A stretch of 64,000 nucleotides of DNA from Pelecanus crispus (Eukaryota > Chordata > Aves > Pelecaniformes > Pelecanidae): NCBI RefSeq assembly GCF_030463565.1, contig NC_134643.1:127268309-127332308 (forward strand), written 5' to 3'. This document shows positions 47,795-59,862 of this stretch, in pieces; positions within the stretch are counted from its first letter, which is position 1, and every line of letters starts with the position of its first letter. Under the pieces are notes generated by a model. That model was given only the letters and a program-made list of their open reading frames with translations, was not told where the DNA came from and did not search any database. The position numbers and the translations under genes were made by a program.

Positions 47795-48363
47795 TGTCAT
47801 GGTTTAGCCCCAGCCAGCAACCAAGCACCACGCAGCCGCTCGCTCACTCCCCCTGCCCTGGTGGGATGGGGGAGAGAATCTGAAGAGTAAGAGTGAGAAG
47901 AATCCTGGGTTGAAATAAGAACAGTTTAAAATTGAAATAAAATAAATTAAAATAGTAATAATAATAATAACACTATAATGATAATACTAATAATAATATA
48001 CAAAGCAAGTGATGCACAATGCAATTGCTCACCACCCGCCCACTGATACCCAACCAGTTCCCGAGCAGTGATCACTGCCCCCCAGCCAACTCCCCCCAGT
48101 TTATATACTGAGCATGATGTCATATGGTATGGAATAGCCCTTTGGTCAGTTTGGGTCAGCTGTCCTGGCTGTGCCCCCTCCCACTTTCTTGTGCCCCTGG
48201 CAGAGCATGGGCAGCTGAAAAGTCCTTGACTAGCATAAGCAGTACTTAGCAACAACTAAACTATCAGTGTGTTATCAGCATTATTTTCATACTAAAGCAA
48301 AAACACAGCACTATGCCAGCTACTGGGAAGAAACTTAACTCTATCCCAGCCAAAACCAGGACA
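47795..48363 (-). mobile_element. Solo LTR (same family as 33719-34313), antisense, nested in CR1, TSD ggtac
   Basis: Read on the plus strand it begins TGTCATGGTTTAGCCCCAGC and ends CAGCCAAAACCAGGACA, the reverse of the LTR ends. Exact 5-bp target duplications ggtac flank it at 47790-47794 and 48364-48368. On its own strand it carries a CRE-like tgacatca, an intact TATA (tatataaac, within plus 48100-48112) and an AAT/ATT-rich stretch (plus 47950-48000). It splits one CR1 copy, so it is younger than that CR1. Confidence 0.93.
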
Positions 48364-48368
48364 GGTAC

Positions 48369-49190
48369 GTTGTTGCTTTTGGAGAAATAGGCAAACAGGA
48401 ATCTCTTGGAGTTCAGCAAACGGAAATGCCAAGTCCTGTACCTAGGGAGGAGTAACACCATGCACTGGTACGCTCTGGGGGGCCAAACAGCTGGAAAGCA
48501 GCTTTGCAGAAAAGGACCTGACAGTCCTGGTGGACACCAAACCAAATACAAGACAGCAATGCATCCTTGTGGCAAAGAAATTTAGCATACTTGGTCTGCA
48601 TTAGGAAGAGCATTTTCAGCAGGTCAGGAGACGTGATCCTTTCCCTCTGCTTGGCACTGGTGAGACACATCTGGAGTGCTGGGTACAGTTCTGGGCTCCC
48701 CACTACTAGACATAGACATATTGGAGTGAGTCCAGCAAAGGACCAGAAAGATGATTAGGGAACTAGAGCATCTCTCACATGAAGAGAGGCTCAGTGAGCT
48801 GGGACTGTTTAGTCTGCAGCAGTGAAGGTTTGGGGGGATATTATCAATGTATCTAAATATCTAATGGGGGAATAAAGAAGACATACTCTCTGGCTCTTCT
48901 CAGTGGTGCCCAGTGAAAGGGCAAGAGGAAATGGACATAAATTGAAACACAGGCAGTTCCATTAAATCATAAGAAAAAAAAAAACATTTTTACTGTAAAG
49001 GTGATTGAATGCTCTTCCAAGTAAGAGCAAGTTGCCCAGAGAGGTTGTGGAGTCTCTGTCCTTGGAGATAGTCAAAACCCAACTGGACGTGGCCCTGAGC
49101 AACCTGCCCTTGTTGACCTTCTTTGAGCAGGGGGGTTGGATTAAACAATCTCCAGAGTTCCCTTCCAACTTCAACTATTCTGTGGTTTCC
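48369..49190 (+). mobile_element. Old CR1 LINE, 3' part after the LTR insertion
   Basis: The CR1 resumes directly after the duplicated ggtac. It contains 'ggaaatgccaagtcctgtac', 'gaaaaggacctgacagtcctggtgga', 'aggctcagtgagctgggactgtttagtctg', 'ttgcccagagaggttgtggagtctctgtcc' and the terminal 'ttggattaaacaatctccagagttcccttcc'. It ends at about 'ctattctgtggtttcc'. This 3' ending resembles the fragment at 1-75 rather than the double-module copies. Confidence 0.88.
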
Positions 49191-51299
49191 ATGAGCCTTC
49201 AAAGATCGGTTTCCTGAAGATCCTGCATGCCTTGGCCTGCCTCACATGCTTGTGGTTGTACACAAACATTCTCTCAGATCTAGCTTACTTTGGTTGTAGA
49301 TGGGTCTGCTGTGTTCCAATAGTCCTTCCTGCCGATTGACCTGTTTGTGATTTTAGTGGTGACAAGGTCTCTTAGTTTATGTGGTATTCACCTTGATGGG
49401 CTGCACAAATCTGGCTGATTTTGCTTGAGATGGATGAGGAAGTATTTGTTTACATCTTGTATTCCGAGCCTGCTGAGGTCAGTACTATCTTAAACTGGAA
49501 CTGCATTGCAAAATCAAAAGTCTTTGGCATTGAACTCCTGTTCTGTAGTTGTATTGTTAGCTATGACTTTCTATTACTAGACACCAAATGAAATCTGAGT
49601 GTGACTTGTCCTCTGCATGTCCTGAAAGCTGGGGACTCTGAACAGCTGACATTCTGACAGGCTGTTCATTTTGTCAGGGGCAGTGAGCTGAAGAGCAGAA
49701 GAGTTTCTGTCAAGTTGTGAAATAGCTAGTATGGTTTTCAGTCTCTTCAGCTTGAAATATTGGTGCTTGCACAGAGAAGACTGTAGCTGGGCAGTTTTTT
49801 CTGCCTTGTGTCACACAAATATATACATTTTTACAGGGATTAAAAATCTCTTTTTAGTAGAGAGGGATTCTAGTATTGTGCACCTTTGTTACGTCTTCTG
49901 TACTTGCTGTCCCTCCCTTTTTAACTCCAATGGTAAATCAACCATTCACTTGAAAGGAGGAGCTCGTGAAGACTGCTAATTAGAACAAGCCAGAAGGTTG
50001 GAGCAGGTAGGCCAGACAACTACCTGCTTTCCACCTGTGCTCTTATCTGACCGCAGCAGAGTCAAAGAAGTTGTAAATGCTTGCTTGGTAGCAATCATTC
50101 AACTTGGAGCCAGAGCTAAACTGAGATGAATTGAACATTTTAGTACTACAAAGAGCCAAATTCAAGTCTATCCGAAGAGAGTCACAGACCTGCCTACAGT
50201 AAGGAAATTGGACACTAATTCAGCTGTTTCAGTTTTTTTCCTTTTACTTCTTTTGGAAGTGGCATGTAGAACTCAACTACACTGCACAATTTTTGTGACT
50301 GAGCTTAAACTAATGGCTCCAAAACAGCAGAGCTGTTATTTCAGGTTTCATGCTACCTATAGGCTAATTGACTAAATAACAGAAATTGTGAAGGGACGCA
50401 AATACTGATTGTAGGGCATCTTACAATCCTGGCGATGTTTCACGTTGCACAGTGACTTGAAATGCCTTGAATATTCCAAAGAAAAAGTTTGGTTTTCATC
50501 CAGAGGACCACAGAATGTTAACCTGGACAGCACAGGCATTAGATCAGTTTGACCAGAAAGGAAATTCATTAAGAGTAGTGTAAGATTGCTCTAACTTGAG
50601 TAGCTCTTAGTAAGCTATAGTCTAGATTACCTTGTTACTTTGGTATTATGGTTCCCATTCTAAATTAATTGGTGGTTTCCTCTATTAGTGGTATAAAGGA
50701 TCTCAGCGCTGGGAAATACAGGTAGCATCTACTGAAATTTAATTTTAAGGATATCGATATATTGCTAAGCCTGGCCTGTAAACCAAGTTTCAATCTTTTT
50801 TTTTATTATCTAGATGGAGGGATTCCATTCTTTCCGGTTAACCACTCCAGCAGCGTCAGCTGGTGATCTGGAAGTGGCATGGCAAAGGGCTATGGTCAAC
50901 ACAGAAATAGTGTTACTAGGCTTTTTACTTTTGCAGTGTCTTTCCCAAGACTCGACTTTATCAGACACATTGTCAAAATAGGGTATTTACAGTGAAATTG
51001 ATGGGAACTTTCCTATAAATATCGATTGCTTCTGGATCGGGTCAGACCTTTGGTATTAGGCTTCAGCATATTCAGAAGGGTGAGAATTTCTCAGAATAGC
51101 TTGTAAGAAGTGGAAAGAGGTGGAAAATATGACACTTTCTTGTGGAAGGTTTTTTTTTTCCTTAAATGAATTTTTAAGGTACTCTGGGAAATGACCTGGA
51201 TTAAGCTTTTTTTTTTTAAATTTGATTTATTGGTATGTTCTTATTCTTTTTCTGTATGTGCATTCATGTAATAGAGTCAGCAATGGTTTGTGTTCAAAA

Positions 51300-52826
51300 C
51301 CTGCAGCACTAAAAACCCCACAAAACTGTGTTATGTGACCTCGGTGCTGGGAAAGATTATGGAGCGGTTCATACTGAGTGCACCCAACAGGCATGTGCAG
51401 GTCAACCAGGGGATTGGGCCCAGCCAGCATGGGTTCATGAAAGGCAGGTCCTGCTTGACCAACCTCCTTCTATGACCTGGTGACCTGCCTAGTGGATGAA
51501 GGAAAGGCTGTGGATGTCATCTACCTGGACATCAGCAAAGCCTTTGACACTGTCTCCCATAGCATTCTCCTTAAGGAGGCTGGTGGCTCATAGCTTGGAC
51601 GGGCATACTCTTTGCTGGGTAAAAAACTGGTTGGATGGCCGAGCTCAGAGAGTTGTGGTGAATGGAGTTAAGTCCAGTTGGCGACCGGTCACGAGCGGTG
51701 TTCCCCAGGGCTCTGTTTTGGGGCCAGTCTTGTTTAACATCTTCATCAACGATCTGGATGAGGGGGTTGAGTGTGCCCTCAGTTAGTTTGCAGATGACAC
51801 CAAACTGGGTGGGAGTGTCAATCTGCTCGAGGGTAGGATGGCCCTGCAGAGGGATCTGGACAGGCTGGACCAATGGGCTGAGGCCAGTTGTATGAGGTTT
51901 AACGAGGCCAAGTGCCGGGTCCTGCACTTGGGTCACAAGAACCCCATGCAATGCTACAGGCTTGGGGAAGAGTGGCTGGAAAGCTGCCTGGTGGAAAAGG
52001 GCCTGGGGGTGCTGGCTGACAGCCGGCTGAACATGAGCCAGCAGTGTGCCCAGGTGGCCAAGAAGGCCAACAGCATCCTGGCTTGTATCAGGAATAGTGT
52101 GGCCAGCAGGAACAGGGAAGTGATTGTGCCCCTGTACTCGGCACTGGTGAGGCCGCACCTCAAATACTGTGTCCAGGTTTGGGCCCCTCACTACAAAAGG
52201 ACATTGAGATGGTGGAGCATGTCCAGAGAAGGGCAACGAAGCTGGTGAAGGGTCTGGAGCACTGGCCTTATGAGGAGCGGCTGTGGGAACTGGGGGTGTT
52301 TAGTCTGGAGAAGAGGAGGCTGAGGGGAGACCTTATCGCTCTCTACAACTACCTGAAAGGAGGTTGTAGCGAGGTGGGTATTGGACTCTTCTCCCAAGTA
52401 GCTAGCGATAGGACGAGAGGAAATGGGCTCAAGCTGCGGCAGGGGAGGTTTAGATTGGATATTAGGAAAAATGTCTTCATGGAAAGAGTAGTCAAGTATT
52501 GGAACAGGCTTCCCAGAGAGGTGCTGGAGTCACCATCCCTGGAGGTGTTCAAAAAACGGGTACATGTGGCACTCTGGGACATGGTTTAGTGGGCATGGTG
52601 GTGTTGGGTTGATGGTTGGACTGATGATCTTAGAGGTCCTTTCCAACCTTAATGATTTCTAGTTTTTCCTTTCATTATAAATAACCCAGCCACCAAGCCA
52701 GGAAACATGAAATTACTTCTCTACCCTTAATTGTTTTAGTGGTGGACTTGGTAATGTTACGTTAATGGTTGGACTGGATGATCTTAAAGGTCTTCTCCAA
52801 CCTAAACGATTCTATGATTCTATGGC
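51300..52826 (+). mobile_element. CR1 LINE, 5'-truncated, with reverse-transcriptase remains, plus strand
   Basis: About 1.5 kb of CR1 ORF2 plus the 3' UTR. The translated pieces show [40 protein letters not shown], the conserved [14 protein letters not shown] and [10 protein letters not shown]; later pieces show [24 protein letters not shown] and [16 protein letters not shown]. The catalytic FADDTKLG is present but is preceded by an in-frame stop (tag at 51785-51787), and several frameshifts break the frame, so it is inactive. The 3' UTR has the duplicated terminal module, and the tail is attctatgattctatgg. It is the less diverged of the CR1 copies and sister to 16030-16952. Confidence 0.94.
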
Positions 52827-54190
52827 TTCCTTGAAGTGTGAAGTTTCAGTTGATGTCTCTTCCTTTGTCTGAGAGGTGTATAAGATGCCTCTTTTCCTTC
52901 CAAGGAAGAGCGTACCACAGGAGAATGCAAAGTTCAATTGTAAGTTCAGTTGAAAGAAAGCTGAGAAGCTTCAGTGCTAGCTCCTGGACGGATTTTTAAC
53001 AGTTTGCCCTGAGATCTAGGAAGTCTTGACATTCAAGGTATGTCTTTACTTTTCATGCAGATTCATGTTCCAGTCAGAAGAGGTAGTTGTCTTTGGACTG
53101 AAACTCTCCCAAGAGTTCTAGTCTGTCCCTAATAAATACCCAAAGAAAGTGGCTTTTCTGTGGTAGTGACATGCTTCAGGAACTATTGGCCGCAAACAGA
53201 ACTTTTAAAGTTTTCCCTTCCAACTTCACTGGCTCTGACTACATGGGTTAGACTATTTGGGGAGGTAAAAGAGAGAGGTACAAGTTTATGATTTTTTGCA
53301 GTAAATATTTAGCTCTTAGAGGTATGCATGGCACAGCATATTATTGGAGCCAGAATTATCTTCTATCTTGGAATGTCTCCTACAGGGATCTTCTGGTTTT
53401 CAACAGTTTTGTTCTCTTTTTTTTGATTCTTGGTCACGCATGCTGTCTGTGTCTCCATTGATCTTCTCTGAACTTGATGTAAGTGTTGATTAGCTGCAAG
53501 AAGTGCTGCAGACCTCCACTTTTCAAATCCTAGTCCCTGTGGGAAGGACGTGGAAGCTGAAAGTTGTGCTCATGTATCACTTACTAGACTGGAAGTGTGC
53601 TTTCTTTCCCAGAGCTTTAACTTCCTCCTTGTCTTTTTGGATTGTTACTTTGCATCCTCCTTAGTCCTTGTATCAAGCATCAGTCCCAGAAGAGATGTGT
53701 TCGCTGTTAAGAACCAGATCTTGGTGGTCTGTATTGCTAGGCAGAGGTTCCCAAGTGCATGTGCTTCTTTCTGGAAACATGCTGAGCTGTAGCCCCATAA
53801 CATGGATTATCATCTATTGGAGTTCCTTACCCTTTGCCCCTTACCCTTTGACATCTCTGTCTCATTTTCACAGATAAAACAGATCTTGGAATGAACCAGT
53901 GGACCAACTTCTCTTTATTCTCCATTAGTATCCTTTTGTGCTTAGGACTTACATGGACAGGTTCCTCCATGTCTAAGAAGTTGTTCAGCATGAGTGTTTG
54001 CAGATAACTTTTAGAGCTTTCACAGATTACATTGTCTTAAGACATTCAGTACTTAACAGTAAGGAACATAGAACTGTTAGCCCAGCCACTGCAGAAACAT
54101 GTTGCCTCAGAATGGTTCCTGCCTCTTGTATAGCTTCTGTTCAGAGTAAACTCTTCCCATATATGGGTAGCTTTTTTAATTTCCCCACAT

Positions 54191-54345
54191 TCATAGGACC
54201 ATAGGGTGATTCAGGATCAGCTTGGATTACAAGCTCAAGAGGTCTGTAGTCCAACCTCCTGCACAAAGTAGGATCAGCTGTGAAGTCAGAGCAGGTTACT
54301 TACGGCTTTATCAAGTCTAGAAGCAATACAGAACATGGGGTGTTA
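54191..54345 (-). mobile_element. CR1 LINE 3' scrap, minus strand
   Basis: Plus-strand reading tcataggaccatagggtgat, then 'aagaggtctgtagtccaacctcctgcacaaagtaggatcag' and 'agagcaggtta...ttatcaagtctagaagcaa', matches the inverted 3' end of an older CR1 subfamily. Strongly diverged; the inner boundary is approximate. Confidence 0.65.
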
Positions 54346-57300
54346 AATATACTCTCACTTTTGTATTTGAACAGGACACTGCCTTTTTTGAAGACCCCCG
54401 AGTTTTTTGTTTCATTTGGGGTAAGGATTTTTGGTTCAGTACCCCCTTCTCAAAGACTATCCTATTGAATTTTTAGTTGTGTCAGGAAAAGTTGTGGTGG
54501 TGGTCAAGCCAGCTGATGTCATTTGAATATTCTTGAGTAAACAAGCCATGCTTTTGCATTTCTGAAAAGTGTTCTTACTCTTGTAATATGCAGAACTGTC
54601 TCATAAACCTCTAGTCATACACTTGCTAGCGATGTCTCATAGCTGGGGACTCAGTATAGGGGAGAGAGGTTATCAAATCAAAACAAATGAAAACAAAATA
54701 CTCCCCTCTCCCAGAGTTTGTGTTCTTCCCCTGAAGACAAATTGCCCCAGAAGGATTTGCTCTGGAAGGTAGGTAAGCTGTAAATGTACATATTTTAATC
54801 CAGTTTTTTTGCAAACAAGAAGTCATTTGAGTGAGATTATTTGTCAGTATATGGAGATTCTTTCATACATGTTGTCCACATATGTATTTGCTATATGCTT
54901 ATGTTATGTACCCTGAAATCTGTAAAAAAACCTGTGGGTATACGTTTTAGATAAACAAGATGAGCTGGGGATTATGAGTAAGGCAGTGCATAGTGTGTTC
55001 TGTGCCCTTTGCACCACGTGCTCAAGGCACTGAAAAGACAGGATGCAGGCACAATCTAAAGCATTTTTAGGGCTGAAGATGTCTCCAGATTTAATATATG
55101 GTATATTTATATGTGAATATGCTCTGGATAGCAGTTTTAGCAAGAACTGGAAGTTTTTCAATAATCTTTCTTTCTCTGCTTAATAGTTTACCATTATCTT
55201 TATTTGCAACAGTTTCATCAATATACATATATCTCACAGTTACTTCTGTCTTTGTGCATTTCTCTGAAATGATGCTCCAGGTTTATTTCTGCAGCTGAAA
55301 AGGCTGAATCAAGTGGGTTATAAAAATTCATTGTTCTGTGGCATAGTCTACTCAGTAGCACTAAATAACAAAAACATGGTGGTTGTAGATTTTTAAGGTG
55401 TGCCTTTTAAGAACATAGGAGTAAAATATTACTGCTGCTGTGATCTGTCTGGAAATATTTCTTTGTATTACCTTTGTTCAACGTGGGTGATTTTATCAGG
55501 AGTTCTTGGGGTTTGGGTTTTTTTTTGTTTTGGGGTTTGGTTTTGTTTTGTTTTGTTTTCATTTCAAGGAAAAAGTGAACTTCTGCCAACAACTTGTAAG
55601 TTTGGTCCACCCGTGCTGCAAGAGAGCAGGAGCCATATGGCCACAGTTAGTGTAGTTGTAAATGAGTACGTAAGTCCTGGTGACAGGCATGGCATATTTA
55701 CAAAGTTTTGTTTGCCTTCCTAACCACAGTAGCGCAGCTTCCTGTAAGAGTAGCGTGACTGTGTGTGGCTCTACAGAAACCTGGATAGTGTTACTAATTC
55801 TTGATTTATGGTTAATTTTTGCTTTAATTCAATTTTCACTTCAAGTATCAACCATCAATTTGAAACTAAATCTAAGCTGAAGAAAGAACTTTTTATTTTT
55901 CCTCCAAACAAATGCTGATAAATAAGTAATATAAATATGGGTAATGGTTTAAGAAAAAAAAACCCCTCCTGACTGAGCAAAACTAATCACTAATGCAGTC
56001 AAGTATGTGCCCAAAGGCATATTTTTGTTACCTCAGTTTTAGCTGAATGTTTAAAGCATTCACTAATATATTTGCTCTGTGTTGGTCTGCCACACATGAA
56101 GAACTTTATAATTTAAGCTTTCTTGTCTCTGAAAAGAGACTACTGGCTACTGCAGTATTGCAGAACAGTCATTAATTCTGAAAGGAGCAGAATATCTTTA
56201 AACATAGATGACCTTTGTTTTGTGTTTAAAATCTAGTTAAATTTGCATAGCTTAACTTGGTTGTGTTTAAAGGTACTTAAACACAGTTTAAACAGCAACC
56301 ACTGCTGAGGGCTGTTTTAGAAGACTGCTGTTTTATATACCTCAGTGCTGGGCCATTGCACTTACTATTTCAAAGGCTTTTGGTGTCATAGGTCGTAAGA
56401 GTTACCAGATTTTAATTTGGATCAACTGTCTCAAGTCTACAACTCAGATTTTTCTGCAGCTGTGCTTTTAAAGATGTATGTATTTTTTTTTCTTTTTAGT
56501 CCTGAGAAGGGATAAGATTTCCTTTTTTGTTATCACTTCATTTTTTTCCCCCTTGTTTATTTTAACATACAATTTTCTACACTGGGTGAGTGTCCTACAA
56601 CTGGAATACCTTCTCCTGAAAAAACAGGGAAAAGATCTGTCACAATCAAAGCCAAAGTCATCATGGTAGAGAGGGGAGTACACACAGGAGTTTGCCTGCC
56701 TTGATCTCCTTCATGTGCCTTGCACAAAGGCAACTTCAGCTCCCAGTTGGCTTCTTTGGTTAGAATTAATTAAGTGGATTACTTAGTAAGCTATCACTTT
56801 GGATTCAGTGCTCTGGCCAGGTAAATGACCCTTCATATAGGACAAATTTTTCAAATAATGCTAAAATCAAGCTCTGTACTATCTTTCAAAATCATAATCT
56901 ATTCAGTTTCATGAAACCAAAGGATATTTTTCTTGGAGATCTAGTATAGCAAATAAATGTTGGGGATGGCACGCTGTATAAAAAATACAGTCATGACTTT
57001 GCCGATGTGTTATGTACATATTTGAATGTCCTGGATTTCCTACTGCTTCATGAAAATTTAAACTATCTGGATTTGGTTTTAGCTTTTGATCTTCTGCCAT
57101 GACCCTTACAATCACCTAAGCTATTTTTATGCAGTATGTAGTACCATTGGCTATCAAAGCTTACAAAGCCTTTTTCTCGCAGTAAGCGTGATGAGTATTC
57201 TCATCATGTACATATCTCCTGTACTTCAGTTTTTCTTTAAACGTGGATTGTTTATTGGGTTTTGGGCTTTGTATTTAATGGTTTATATTTCAGAAACAGT

Positions 57301-58155
57301 CTCCTCACCTGAAAGTTCTTAGAAGATTTTACCCCAGAGTTGTTAATCCTTGACATACAATTGCAGGGGAAGTTCAAAGCTCTAGGACTGAGCTAGTGTT
57401 TCAATACTTTAAGCTTTGTTGAACAATGTGACAAACTTTGGGACCTCTTTATTCTAATTTTATAGAAAAATAAAAGCTACTGGTTTTTTGTTACAGGTGA
57501 GATGGCAGGCCATTTCCCGTACCTTTCACCCTCCCTAGCAATCTGTGTGACAAATGTAAACAAAGTCACAGAAGGGTCTTCTCAGTGTACCTCAAATTCA
57601 TCTGTACACTTCTTGGGTCAGGGTGTAACATGGAATTGAACCTGATATTTCTGATAGGTAGCTCAAGACGACTACTGGCTTACCAAGGCTGTTCCAACCA
57701 TGCTTTCCAAATGATATGTGTGGATGGAATTACTTTGCTTCACTTCTGGTCTTCAGTGGTGTATGACCCAGAATTGTATGATGGACATAAAAGATCACAT
57801 GGACATGCAGGCTCATTCTGTGCTCCATGTACACCTTAACTATACTCTCTCTTCCTAGTGTGTCACATGTGACAGATACAAAGATTATATTGTTGTCGTG
57901 TTTTGTTTCCCCTGTATGGTAGTTAACTTATGCAGTGGAAGGATACAGATTTTGTATGTAAACGTGTTCCTTTCACATTTCAGGAGCATAACAGTCAGAG
58001 CTTGAGAACTATAGTCAGCACTTAGCAATTAGTAACTCTGCTTTAATTGGATAGTCTTTGTTACTGGAAAGTAGTGTTTACTTAATCTCACATTAAATAT
58101 TTTTTTAAATTAACAGTTATTTTGTTTCCAAATTTTTTTCCAATTCTCTCCCTAG

Positions 58156-58326
58156 ATGGTAAAAGCAATTCAAGTTCTACGTATCCATCTGCTTGAGCTA
58201 GAAAAGGTTAACGAACTCTGCAAGGATTTCTGTAGTCGTTACATTGCCTGCCTGAAGACAAAAATGAACAGTGAAACCCTATTAAGTGGAGAGCCTGGAA
58301 GTCCTTATTCACCTGTGCAATCTCAG
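58156..58326 (+). CDS. PKNOX1: PKNOX1 exon 5 (residues 118-174, HR2 of the PBX-interaction domain)
   Basis: The exon encodes MVKAIQVLRIHLLELEKVNE and then LCKDFCSRYIACLKTKMNSE, the second conserved helical block (HR2) of the Meis/PKNOX domain. It ends with a serine/proline linker SGEPGSPYSPVQSQ. Acceptor ctctccctag, donor cag|gtacgt at 58327, both phase 0. At 171 nt it is a symmetric exon whose skipping would keep the frame but delete half of the PBX-binding surface. Confidence 0.97.
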
Positions 58327-59762
58327 GTACGTTTCAAATACAGTTAAGTGTATTTTTGCATAGATTTCCGTAGGAAGTTATAACTACACTTCTATTAGTT
58401 TGCAAACAGAGTTTCTGCAGTTTCTTTCACTTTCTCAAAATCTGTTATTAAGAGTAGAAAGAGCTGTATGTTTATGTGCACACCTGTGTGCCACTGCCTG
58501 ATGGACAAATTTGTTGAAATGTGCCAGAACATAGAGCCACTTTTTTTGTCTGTCTTCCTTTTATGATTTTCCCTCAGTTCAGCAAATGGAGATATTCGGA
58601 ATAGCCTCGATTTGCTCTTTTGTGGGAAGGAGGCTAGGAAACAATAAACAAAGGAGAAGAAAAAAAATTCCTTGTTAAGAAGGTCTCCTTAGTCTAAGTC
58701 TGCTTCATTAAAATACTATATCTACACATATAATATATATAATATTTGAGATGTATGTCATTGCATGTCACCTGGGGTGACTGGGTAGTTATAGGTACCC
58801 ATTTCTATACCTGTGAACATCACTTTATATATTGTTGACATTACTTAAATGCAATAACCAATTGCATTTTTTTGTAGTAAATTGACAACAATTAATTAAC
58901 AGCAGTTTTTGTACTTTATGTTTGATGCTTAGGCTGTTAGATGCTGGAAAGTGAGCCCTGCCATCCAAGTACCTACTAGATATCTAGTTTTAGGGGATGG
59001 TCCTTCTCTGACTTACTAATGTGTCTGGTGCTATGTATTCTGAAAAGCCTCAATGACTTTTAAACTTCACTGTCTGGACTCCTTACTTAGGTTTTGGTGT
59101 CTGGAAGTGTGGAGAGGAGAGTCTAAAATCAGACAAAACCAACTTTTAAAAAAGATGGGTTTTGTATGTCTGTTGAGACAGGAGGGACTGAATTTTGCAT
59201 TTGGTAACAATAGAGATTGTTCATGCATATTAAGGAATGCATAAGAGTTTGCATGGTCAGGGTTGAGTAAGAACTATCCTGAGCAGAATAAACCATATCG
59301 GGCATCTTGAATACTTAATACATTACTTTGAAATTGAAGAAATCTATGATTCTATGAAGAAATCAAGGTAATAACTAAAATTCTACAGCTTTGATGCTTA
59401 TGTAATAAGAGCATCAAGGGTCCATTTCATCTGTCCTTTTTCACTTGTGCCTTTGGAAACTGTTTCTCTCAGTATTTACCTAGAATCGTTTCTCTCCTAA
59501 AATTTCTTGAGATAGTTTTATGTCTTTTCTAATAGTTGCTTTCATGGGTGTTTTCAAAGGTAATGGTTGGTGATAATGAGAAAGTTAATGTAGGTAATGA
59601 TGAACCTCTAATGAAGTCTCTTCCTCTTTGAAGCTGATCCTGTGATTAAACTCCAAATGTATTTTTAGAGCCAGAATTACACAAGCGTGCTTTATCTCCT
59701 TAAAAAAATAAAAAACACTTTTAAAAAAAAAATGCAAGCAACTAATTGTTTTATTTTTCTAG
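58327..59762 (+). other. PKNOX1: PKNOX1 intron 5
   Basis: About 1.4 kb, GTACGT donor, acceptor tttatttttctag. Contains the 20-bp-period duplication around a CR1-tail-like core at 59335-59364 and otherwise nothing recognisable. Confidence 0.85.
59335..59364 (+). repeat. 10-bp direct repeats around a tatgattcta core
   Basis: tgaagaaatc at 59335-59344 and again at 59355-59364 flank tatgattcta, which resembles the CR1 octamer tail. Confidence 0.9.
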
Positions 59763-59862
59763 CAAATTCCAAGTGCCATTGCAGGCACACTCAGTCCCCA
59801 AGGGATTATGGTGCCAGCATCAGCATTGCAGCAGGGAAATGTAACTATGGCAACAGTAGCAG
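59763..59862 (+). CDS. PKNOX1: PKNOX1 exon 6 (residues 175-208)
   Basis: Reads QIPSAIAGTLSPQGIMVPAS, then ALQQGNVTMATVA, ending in the first base of a glycine codon (phase 1) before gtatga at 59863. This is the glutamine/alanine/valine-rich linker between the PBX-interaction domain and the homeodomain, typical of PREP proteins and absent in this form from MEIS. It joins in frame with exon 7. Confidence 0.95.

Larger units (their letters stand above)
44559..58155 (+). other. PKNOX1: PKNOX1 intron 4 (13.6 kb, repeat-rich)
   Basis: The largest internal intron holds, in order, a ~22-bp tandem duplication (44705-44748), a MIR-like relic, repeat-pair copy B, an old CR1 interrupted by a solo LTR, a younger CR1, and a CR1 scrap on the minus strand. 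The stretches 49195-51300 and 54350-58155 contain no feature I recognise. It ends with a ttctctccctag acceptor. Confidence 0.85.

Noticed and set aside
58156..58347. Read-through of exon 5 into intron 5 as a separate 63-codon gene
   Set aside because: The frame ends 21 bases past a strong gtacgt donor, and joining to exon 6 restores the known PREP1 sequence.
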